Made by a program: the position numbers and the translations under genes. A DNA stretch of 64,000 nt. It comes from Nonomuraea rubra (lineage in GTDB: Bacteria; Actinomycetota; Actinomycetes; Streptosporangiales; Streptosporangiaceae). Under the pieces are notes generated by a model. That model had not been told where the DNA came from. It worked only from the letters and a program-made list of their open reading frames with translations, and made no database searches. Of this stretch, positions 18,040 to 24,830 are shown in pieces (the first letter of the stretch is position 1; each line of letters opens with the position of its first letter). Location of the stretch: NCBI RefSeq assembly GCF_014207985.1, contig NZ_JACHMI010000001.1, positions 9,469,001 to 9,533,000 on the forward strand. Reading direction: 5' to 3'.

Positions 18040-19331
18040 ACGAGGAAGAGGCCTGGCGGTACGCCGACGAGCTCAGGGACAGGGTGCGCCCGCCGGAGTT
18101 CCCCGACCGCTGGTTCGACGTGACGTCCTACGGCGGCGGGGAGCAGTGGACCGAGGCGTTCCGCGCCGCGATCGAGGCGTGCCACGAGGCGGGCGGCGGC
18201 CACGTCCGGGTGCCGCCGGGAACGTACCCGACCGGGGCCATCCACCTGCTCAGCAACGTGGACCTGCACGTCGAGCCGGGCGCCACGATCCTGTTCAGCA
18301 CCGACCCCGCCGACTACCTCCCGGTCGTCCACACCCGCTTCTCCGCCATCGAGTGCTACAACTACTCCCCCTTCGTCTACGCCTACGGCCAGGAGAACAT
18401 CGCGATCACCGGCGAGGGCACCCTCGACGGCTCGGCCGGGCCCGAGCACTGGTGGCCGTGGGTGGGCACGCCGGAGTTCGGCTACCGCGAGGGCATGCCG
18501 CACGAGGCCGGCGACTGGGCCGAACTGCAGCGCATGGCGGCGGAGGGCGTACCGGTCGAGGAGCGCGTCTTCGGGGCCGGACACTACTTCCGGCCCAACA
18601 TGATCCAGCCGTACCTGTGCCGCGACGTCCTGGTGGAGGGCGTGCGCATCGTACGTTCCCCCATGTGGGAGATCCATCCGGTGCTCTGTGAGAACGTCCT
18701 GGTCAGGAACGTCTCCATCTACTCGCGCGGCCCCAACAACGACGGCTGCGACCCCGAGTCGTGCAAGTCCGTGGTCATCTCCGGCTGCGTGTTCGACGTC
18801 GGCGACGACTGCATCGCCATCAAGGCCGGCCGGGGCCCCGACGGGCGGCGCGTCGGGGTGCCGTGCGAGGACGTCCTGATCGAGGACTGCGAGATGCGTT
18901 ACCGGTACGGGTCCGTCGCCATCGGCACGGACACGACCGGCGGCATCCGCAACGTGTTCGTGCGACGCTGCCGCTGGGGCGGCGAAGGGCTGTACTTCGG
19001 GCTCTACATCAAGACGAACTCGGTGCGCGGCGGCTACGTGGAGAACGTCTTCGTGCGCGACGTGGAGATCAGCGAGCTGACCAAGGAGGCCGTGTCGATC
19101 GACCTGTACCACGGGGACGGGCACAACGGCGACGATCCGCCGCCGATCCGCAACATCCACGTGGCCGGGGTGCGCAGCGATCGCACGCGCAGCGCGTACC
19201 TGCTGAGGGGGTATCCCGAGCAGCCGCTGCGGGAGATCTCGATCCGGGACAGCTCGTTCGCCCGGGTGTCGCGTGCGGACGTGGCCGCCGACGTCGAAGG
19301 CCTGTCGATCGCCAGGGTCACGGTCGGCTAG
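18036..19331 (+). CDS. GH28-family glycoside hydrolase, cytoplasmic, with altered catalytic motifs
   Basis: A right-handed parallel beta-helix enzyme of 431 residues, GTG start overlapping the previous stop. GH28 landmarks are present: RGPNNDGCDPES (the NxD motif) and VGDDCIAIK (the DD motif). The usual GHG is replaced by a YGS segment (RYGSVAIG), and the usual RIK by YIK (GLYIKTN), so both the His and the Arg that contact galacturonate differ. No signal peptide is visible, in contrast to the exported GH28 at 40622. It may act on imported rhamnogalacturonan or decorated galacturonan oligomers rather than plain polygalacturonate (inference). It is the last gene of the first operon. Confidence 0.85.
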   Translation: MNEEEAWRYADELRDRVRPPEFPDRWFDVTSYGGGEQWTEAFRAAIEACHEAGGGHVRVPPGTYPTGAIHLLSNVDLHVEPGATILFSTDPADYLPVVHTRFSAIECYNYSPFVYAYGQENIAITGEGTLDGSAGPEHWWPWVGTPEFGYREGMPHEAGDWAELQRMAAEGVPVEERVFGAGHYFRPNMIQPYLCRDVLVEGVRIVRSPMWEIHPVLCENVLVRNVSIYSRGPNNDGCDPESCKSVVISGCVFDVGDDCIAIKAGRGPDGRRVGVPCEDVLIEDCEMRYRYGSVAIGTDTTGGIRNVFVRRCRWGGEGLYFGLYIKTNSVRGGYVENVFVRDVEISELTKEAVSIDLYHGDGHNGDDPPPIRNIHVAGVRSDRTRSAYLLRGYPEQPLREISIRDSSFARVSRADVAADVEGLSIARVTVG

Positions 19332-19374
19332 CAAGTTTCCGACGCCGTACCCGTTTCCGTGACAGACTGTGGCC

Positions 19375-20970
19375 ATGCGGCCACCCCGAGCGAAGTACTT
19401 CAACACCACCGGCCCGTGCGATCCGCGGCTCCACTACATGCTGCCCCCTACGCCGCGGCTTCCGCAGGCGCGGGTGCTGATCGAGATGGACCGCTACTTC
19501 GTGCTGCACGCGCCCCGGCAGACCGGCAAGACGACCACGCTGCGCACCCTGGCCTCCGAGCTGACCGCCGAGGACGACATCGCCGCCCTGATGTTCTCCT
19601 GCGAGCGCGCCAAGGTGGCCAGCGACGACTACCCCGCCGCGGAGGAGATTCTCCTGGATTCCCTTCGCAAGGCCGCGGAACGGTCGGGATGGCCGGAGGA
19701 ACTGATGCCGCCGGATGTCTGGCCGGAGGCCCCGGCGGGCGGCCGGTTCAGTGCGGCGCTGAGCGAGTGGTGCCGTCGCTGCCCGCGCCGGGTGGTGTTG
19801 TTCCTCGACGAGATCGATGCGCTGCAGGGCGACAGCCTGGTCAGCATCCTCAGCCAGCTACGCGACGGCCACAACGCCCGGCCGGAGGGAGAGCCGTTTC
19901 CCGCATCCGTGGTGCTGTGCGGGTTGCGCGACCTGCGTGACTACAAGGTCGCATCGGGTGGGGAAGCCAGCCGGTCGAACCCATCCAGCCCGTTCAACAT
20001 CGTCGCCGAGTCGCTACGCCTGGGCGACTTCACCACCGACGACATCGCCGAGCTGTACGACCGTCACACACAGGCGACCGGCCAGGAGTTCACCAAGGAC
20101 GCGGTGGATCAGGTCTTCGAGCTGACCCAGGGACAACCCTGGCTGGTCAACGCCCTCGCCCATGAGATCACCTTCAAGATGGGGGTGACCGGCACCATCA
20201 CCGCCGGGCAGGTGGAGGAGGCCAAGGAGCGGCTGATCCGGGCGCGCGCCACCCACCTGGACTCCCTCGCGGCCCGGCTGCACGAGCCCCGGGTCAAGCG
20301 GGTGATGGAGCCGATCGTGGCCGGCGACCACTACACCGACCGCCGCAACTCCGACGACCTGTCCTACGCCCGCGACCTGGGCCTGATCACGCAGAAGCCT
20401 CCGCCACAGGTGGCCAACCCGATCTACCGCGAGGTCATCCTGCGCGTGCTGGGCGACCTGACGGAACAGAACGTCCACGCCGACCCGCACAGCTTCGTGC
20501 TCCCCGACGGCCGCTTCGACCTGCCGCGCCTGCTGGACGAGTTCGTGGTGTTCTGGCGGGAGCACGGCGAGGTTCTCATCCAGCAGGAGGGCTACCACGA
20601 GGCCGCCTGCCAGATCATCCTGATGGCTTTCCTGCACCGCCTGGTCAACGGCGGCGGCTACCTCGACCGCGAGTACGCCGCCGGCACCAAACGCCTGGAC
20701 GTGCTGATCCGCTGGCCCTACCCCGGCCCCGACGGCAAGCGGCTGATGCAGCGCGAGGCCATGGAGCTGAAGGTCTGGCGGGCGGGCGAGAGCGACCCGC
20801 TGCCCGACGGCCTCGTCCAGCTCGACCGGTACCTGGACCGCCTCACCCTGCCCACCGGCGTGCTGGTGATCTTCGACCGGCGGCCCGAGGCCCCGCCGTG
20901 GCAGGAACGCGGCACTTTCGGGCAGGCGACCACGCCGTCCGGCCGCCAGGTCACCCTCCTGCGGGCGTGA
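19375..20970 (+). CDS. AAA-family ATPase (AAA_35-like) with PD-(D/E)XK nuclease-like C-terminus
   Basis: The N-terminal ~300 residues form a P-loop NTPase: Walker A (PRQTGKTT, about residue 44), Walker B (VVLFLDEIDAL), and the TQGQPWLVNALA segment typical of STAND-like AAA proteins. The C-terminal part has a Lys/Asp/Glu pattern (KRLDVLIRW, then MELKVW, then a QLDRYLDRL helix and GVLVIFDRR) that fits a PD-(D/E)XK nuclease fold. Such ATPase-nuclease fusions are widespread but poorly characterised; a defence or mobile-element role is possible. No SD is seen before ATG 19375, and a CAGACT -10-like hexamer lies 6 bp upstream, so a leaderless mRNA is likely. It is unrelated to the sugar genes on both sides. 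Confidence 0.8.
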   Translation: MRPPRAKYFNTTGPCDPRLHYMLPPTPRLPQARVLIEMDRYFVLHAPRQTGKTTTLRTLASELTAEDDIAALMFSCERAKVASDDYPAAEEILLDSLRKAAERSGWPEELMPPDVWPEAPAGGRFSAALSEWCRRCPRRVVLFLDEIDALQGDSLVSILSQLRDGHNARPEGEPFPASVVLCGLRDLRDYKVASGGEASRSNPSSPFNIVAESLRLGDFTTDDIAELYDRHTQATGQEFTKDAVDQVFELTQGQPWLVNALAHEITFKMGVTGTITAGQVEEAKERLIRARATHLDSLAARLHEPRVKRVMEPIVAGDHYTDRRNSDDLSYARDLGLITQKPPPQVANPIYREVILRVLGDLTEQNVHADPHSFVLPDGRFDLPRLLDEFVVFWREHGEVLIQQEGYHEAACQIILMAFLHRLVNGGGYLDREYAAGTKRLDVLIRWPYPGPDGKRLMQREAMELKVWRAGESDPLPDGLVQLDRYLDRLTLPTGVLVIFDRRPEAPPWQERGTFGQATTPSGRQVTLLRA

Positions 20971-20972
20971 CG

Positions 20973-20984
20973 GCCGTCGACGGC
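20973..20984. terminator. Palindrome between convergent genes
   Basis: A perfect 12-bp palindrome (GCCGTCGACGGC) lies in the 25-bp gap between the ATPase stop and the convergent GH127 stop. It may serve as a short bidirectional terminator; there is no U-tract. Confidence 0.35.
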
Positions 20985-20995
20985 TTGCGGCCAGG

Positions 20996-23002
20996 TCAGT
21001 GCATCGGCGTCCAGATCGTCATCGGGCCGGTGCCGCGGTTGGCCCAGGCGTAGTAGGGCACGAACGTGAGGGCGACCGGGCCCTCGTGCTCCGGCTCCCG
21101 GGGCGCGCCCGCGGTGCGGTACGGGAAGCCCGCGTCGTCCGCGCGGTGCACGTGCGCCCTGCCCCGTGCGACGACCGGCACCACCTCGGCGGGCAGGCCC
21201 GTCACCGGGCTCCCGTCGCGCAGGCCGGGGTTCGTGTCCAGGCACAGGTCGTCCACGATGACGCCGGGGTGGTCGGCCTGCTCCAGGCAGTAGACGAGCG
21301 GGCCGCGCTCCACCGCGACCTGGCCGCGGGCCACGTCCAGCCTGGGCACGGCAGCGGTGAGGCGGGGGCGGACGGCGAGGTCCAGCGTGACGCGGTCGCC
21401 CCGCCGCCACACGCGCCGGACGCGGTGATACCCGCCGGGCGCGACCGTCCGCCCATCGACGCCGGGGTCGGCCCGCTGGTCGCCCCCGCCGAACCGCGCC
21501 TCCACCCCCGCCCCGTCGGCCCATGCCGGGATGCGCAGTGCGAGCGTCCACGGGTGGTCGGGCGTCTCCCGGACCACGAGCTCGACGCGCCCGCCCCACG
21601 GGTAGTCGGTCTCCACCTCCAGCAGCACGCCCCCCGCCCGGATCGTGCCGGGCGCGTACAGGTGGACCTGGACCCCCTCGTCGTCGCCGGTGGCCAGGTA
21701 GTGGTCGAGCGAGGAGAGCAGGCGCATGACGTTGGGCGGGCAGCAGGCGGTGCCGTACCAGTCCTGGCGGCCCCTGGCGGCGGCGCGGCGGTCGTCGGGG
21801 TTGGCGCCGGCGCGCACCCGTAGCGCGTTGACGTAGAAGAAGCGGTCGCCGCCGAGGGAGATGCCGGGCAGGACGGCGTTGTGGAGGGTGCGCTCCATCA
21901 GGTCGGCGAAGGCGGCCTCGCCGGTGGCCAGGAGCATGCGCCAGGACCACTGCACGCTGCCGACCGCGGCGCAGGTCTCGCAGTAGGCGGTCTCCGGGGT
22001 CAGCTCGTGCGGGCCGCCGAACTGCTCGCCGTACCAGACGGAGCCCAGCCCTCCGGTCAGGTACGTCTTGGTCGCCACCATGTCGCGCCACTGGCGGGTG
22101 AGTGCGGCGAGCAGGTCGGCGTCGGCGGTCTCGACGGCGACGTCCGTGGCGCCGGCGGCCAGGTACATGGCGCGGACCGCGTGGCCCTCCACCGTGGTGG
22201 CCTCCCGGAGTGGCACCCGGTCCTGGCGGATGCCGGGGCCGTGGTGGCCCTTGAGCGGCAGGCGTTCCCCGCCCCGGTCCGTGACCATGCGGATGGCGAG
22301 GTCGAGGTAGGGGCGGGCGCCGGTCTCGCGGTAGAGCTCGGCCAGGGCGGTCTCGATCTGGGGGTGCCCGTCGAGCGCGCCGGCGGGCAGGTCCTTGACG
22401 AGGTGGTCGGCGAGGCGGGTCGCGACGCGCAGCAGCGTGTCGTCGCCGAGGGCGCGGCTGCCGGCGACGGCGGCCTGCATGAGGTGGCCGGCGCAGTAGA
22501 GCTCGTGGCTGGAGGCCAGGTCGGAGTAGGGTTCGCGGCCGGTGAGCTGGGTGTGGGTGTGCAGGTAGCCGTCCGGGCGCTGGGCGGCCGCGACCAGCGC
22601 CACCGCCTCCTCGTACGCCCGCGCGAGCCCATCCCCACCGGCCTGCGACCGCCCGCCTTCGCCATCGCCGGCGTACGGCCGCCCGAGGTCATCGCCGCCC
22701 GTCCGTCCGCGTTCATCGTCACCGGCCCGGCCGCGTTCCCAGGCCACGGCCTCCAGCCACTTGTAGACGTCGGAGTCGGCGAAGACCTTGCCGCGGTGCT
22801 CCCCTCCAGCACCGCGGGCTGCCGCCTCCAGGTTGGCGAACGCGCCGGACTCGCGGATCCGCTCCCCACCCAGGGGGATCGTGACGTCGCGGTTGACCCG
22901 CTGCCGATCGCCCCAGAACCCGCCCTCGATCCGCGCACCGGCGGCGGGTCGCAGGGTCACTGCCGCTTCCGGGCGCGGCCGCACCACCGCATCATCGCTC
23001 AT
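20996..23002 (-). CDS. GH127-family beta-L-arabinofuranosidase (DUF1680)
   Basis: It releases L-arabinose from beta-linked arabino-oligosaccharides such as those on pectin side chains or extensin. The 668-residue protein has the GH127 signature, including the metal/cysteine active site: Glu and Cys in YCETCAAVGS and the Cys pair in YGTACCPPNVMR, plus SSHELYCAGHLMQAA and the (alpha/alpha)6 barrel. No signal peptide is present, so it acts in the cytoplasm. A Gly/Asp/Arg-rich insertion at about 100-132 is absent from relatives and looks like a repeat expansion. ATG 23002 is taken; GTG 23020 is an in-frame alternative. An 18-bp inverted repeat lies just upstream. Confidence 0.9.
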   Translation of the reverse strand: MSDDAVVRPRPEAAVTLRPAAGARIEGGFWGDRQRVNRDVTIPLGGERIRESGAFANLEAAARGAGGEHRGKVFADSDVYKWLEAVAWERGRAGDDERGRTGGDDLGRPYAGDGEGGRSQAGGDGLARAYEEAVALVAAAQRPDGYLHTHTQLTGREPYSDLASSHELYCAGHLMQAAVAGSRALGDDTLLRVATRLADHLVKDLPAGALDGHPQIETALAELYRETGARPYLDLAIRMVTDRGGERLPLKGHHGPGIRQDRVPLREATTVEGHAVRAMYLAAGATDVAVETADADLLAALTRQWRDMVATKTYLTGGLGSVWYGEQFGGPHELTPETAYCETCAAVGSVQWSWRMLLATGEAAFADLMERTLHNAVLPGISLGGDRFFYVNALRVRAGANPDDRRAAARGRQDWYGTACCPPNVMRLLSSLDHYLATGDDEGVQVHLYAPGTIRAGGVLLEVETDYPWGGRVELVVRETPDHPWTLALRIPAWADGAGVEARFGGGDQRADPGVDGRTVAPGGYHRVRRVWRRGDRVTLDLAVRPRLTAAVPRLDVARGQVAVERGPLVYCLEQADHPGVIVDDLCLDTNPGLRDGSPVTGLPAEVVPVVARGRAHVHRADDAGFPYRTAGAPREPEHEGPVALTFVPYYAWANRGTGPMTIWTPMH

Positions 23003-23026
23003 ACCGCCATCGTGCCTCACGGTTTA

Positions 23027-23044
23027 CATATCCAACAAGATATG
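23027..23044. promoter_or_regulatory. 18-bp inverted repeat, operator candidate between divergent GH127-type genes
   Basis: CATATC, six bases (CAACAA), then GATATG form a perfect interrupted palindrome. It lies between the divergent starts at 23002 (minus) and 23136 (plus), within an AT-rich island unusual for this genome. Position and symmetry fit a repressor site controlling both genes. Confidence 0.55.
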
Positions 23045-23123
23045 AATATTTATACAGATCTTGACGGCGACCTCAGAGGCGAAGGAGGCTGAATGAGTGG
23101 TTTATGCGCCCTTGAATATTTAT
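23043..23123. repeat. Direct repeat TGAATATTTAT, two copies 70 bp apart
   Basis: The 11-base sequence TGAATATTTAT occurs at 23043-23053 and again at 23113-23123. The second copy is inside a 10-codon upstream ORF. Similar TGAATA plus AT-rich elements occur at 902-914 and 33484-33496, upstream of the pectate lyase and the GH42 operon. Confidence 0.6.
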
Positions 23124-23125
23124 GA
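23093..23125 (+). CDS. Putative 10-residue leader peptide with two TTA codons (MSGLCALEYL)
   Basis: ATG 23093 follows a near-perfect Shine-Dalgarno (AAGGAGG, 23082-23088) at 4 bp. Ten sense codons run to TGA 23123-23125, and the downstream enzyme starts 10 bp later at 23136. Codons 4 and 10 are TTA, the rare codon read by the developmental bldA tRNA in streptomycete-like bacteria. Poor decoding could stall ribosomes here and alter initiation of the next gene. Whether it is translated is unproven. Confidence 0.45.
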   Translation: MSGLCALEYL

Positions 23126-23135
23126 GGTGTAGAAG

Positions 23136-24830
23136 ATGCCGGACATTCCCGACACGGTGTTGCTCGAGGAACGGGCCGAGCTGGCGATGAACGCGGTGGC
23201 CGGGCTGCCCGACGCGGACCTGGGCGGCATCCCGTACTTCAGCGCCGACCTGCTGGCCCGCCCGGCCACGCTGCAGCACGGCGACTGGGACTGGGGCTCC
23301 AGCCACGGCCGGCTGCTCGACGCCTGCCTGCTGGCCAGGCAGATGACGGGCAAGGACACCTGGCGGGAGGTCGAGGACGGCTTCCGTACCAGGCTCGTCG
23401 GCTTCTTCGGCGCGGACGGGCTGAGCTACCGGCAGGCCAGGCCCGAGCGCGGCTGGCCGGCCAACGCCAACCTCATCGACCAGCGGGCCGTGCTGCTGTC
23501 GCTGACCACGTGGTTCGTCTCCGACGGCGACCCCGAGGCCAGGAAGCTGGTGGACCGGCACGTGGCCGCGCTCAAGCGGATCGCGATCAAGGAGCGGGAC
23601 GTGTGGTTCTACCCCGCCTCCGAGTACACCCCGGACGGCTGGCCGTCCCCCAACGCGATCGCGCTGCACCTGGCCCCGGACCCGGCCTCGTTCAGCGGCC
23701 GGTTGATCATGCCGCTGCTCCGCTACCACCAGGCGACCGGCAACGAGGACGCGCTGGAGCTGTGCGGGTGGTTCGCGCGGCTGATCGTGCACAAGAGCGG
23801 CGTGTTCAACGAGGACGGCAGCTTCAACGCCGCCCGCGCCTACCGCAGCGGCCACTTCCACACCCGGCTGGGCACCCTCGAAGGGCTGGCCCGCTACGCC
23901 CGCCACACCGGCGACCACGAGCTGACCGCGTTCGTACGCCGCGCCTACGACTGGGCGCTCGGCCAGGCCACCGCGTTCGGCTGGACCCCGGGTGACCTGG
24001 CCGACCAGCGGTACGAGCACGAGAGCTGCTCCCTGGTCGACCTCATCGGCACCGGCACCACACTGGCCGCGTCCGGGCACACCGCGTACTGGGGCGTGGT
24101 CGAGCGGTTCCTGCGCAACCACCTCGTGGAGTCGCAGCTCCTCGACCTGGGCTGGGTCGAGTCCGCGCTCGACACCTCCGGCGACGAGCCGGGCTGGACG
24201 ACGCACGTCCGGGTGGGCGAGCGGGTGCGCGGCGCGTTCGCCGGCTACGGCGCGCCCAACGACTTCGTCTGCGACGTCGAGCTGGGCCGTGGCCACACCG
24301 CCGACGTGCAGGCGTGCTGCGTCGGCTCCGGCGTGCGCGGCCTGTTCTGGGGCTGGAACTCGATCGTCACCGGCAACCGGATCAACCTGCTCCTCACCCG
24401 GGCCACCAGGCAGGTCACCGTGCTCAGCCACCTCCCGCACGAGGGCCGCGTGGACCTGGACGTGCACGAGGACCTGCCGGAGCTGCGGATGCGGGTGCCC
24501 GACTGGGCCGGGTACGCCAAGGTCCGCGTGTCCCGCGGCACCGGGAGCTTCGACGGCACCCAGCCGGGGGCCTGGGCTCCGGACGGTTACCTGTCCATCC
24601 CCGCCCCCCGAGCGGGCGAGCGCGTCACGGTCACCTTCCCCGTCCCCGAGACCACCAGCACCGAGGTCGCGGCCGGCCGCGAGTACCAGGTGCGCTGGCG
24701 CGGCGACGACGTGATCGGCATCAGCCCCGAGGGGACCGCCCGGCCGATGTACAGCGGCCGCAAGGTGCACCCCACCGCCCCCAGGCGGAACTACGAGCTG
24801 GCCCGCCCCGCGAAGGAGTGGACGTGGTGA
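23136..24830 (+). CDS. GH127-related (alpha/alpha)-barrel protein, putative glycosidase
   Basis: This 564-residue cytoplasmic protein is only distantly like the divergent GH127, but it keeps the same active-site pattern: a Glu-x-Cys (HESCSLVDLIG, about residue 297) and a Cys pair (VQACCVGSGVRG, about 390). These match the catalytic Cys and zinc ligands of beta-L-arabinofuranosidases, so a cysteine glycosidase mechanism is plausible. N-terminal WDWGSSHGRLLDACLLARQ and GWPANANLIDQRAVLL are barrel helices. It probably belongs to the GH127/GH146 superfamily; the sugar removed is unknown. A GAGG RBS lies 8 bp before ATG 23136. Its end overlaps the rhamnosidase gene. Confidence 0.75.
   Translation: MPDIPDTVLLEERAELAMNAVAGLPDADLGGIPYFSADLLARPATLQHGDWDWGSSHGRLLDACLLARQMTGKDTWREVEDGFRTRLVGFFGADGLSYRQARPERGWPANANLIDQRAVLLSLTTWFVSDGDPEARKLVDRHVAALKRIAIKERDVWFYPASEYTPDGWPSPNAIALHLAPDPASFSGRLIMPLLRYHQATGNEDALELCGWFARLIVHKSGVFNEDGSFNAARAYRSGHFHTRLGTLEGLARYARHTGDHELTAFVRRAYDWALGQATAFGWTPGDLADQRYEHESCSLVDLIGTGTTLAASGHTAYWGVVERFLRNHLVESQLLDLGWVESALDTSGDEPGWTTHVRVGERVRGAFAGYGAPNDFVCDVELGRGHTADVQACCVGSGVRGLFWGWNSIVTGNRINLLLTRATRQVTVLSHLPHEGRVDLDVHEDLPELRMRVPDWAGYAKVRVSRGTGSFDGTQPGAWAPDGYLSIPAPRAGERVTVTFPVPETTSTEVAAGREYQVRWRGDDVIGISPEGTARPMYSGRKVHPTAPRRNYELARPAKEWTW

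Noticed and set aside
19375..20970. Transposase or insertion-sequence origin of the ATPase gene
   Set aside because: No terminal inverted repeats, target duplications or DDE motif were seen around it.
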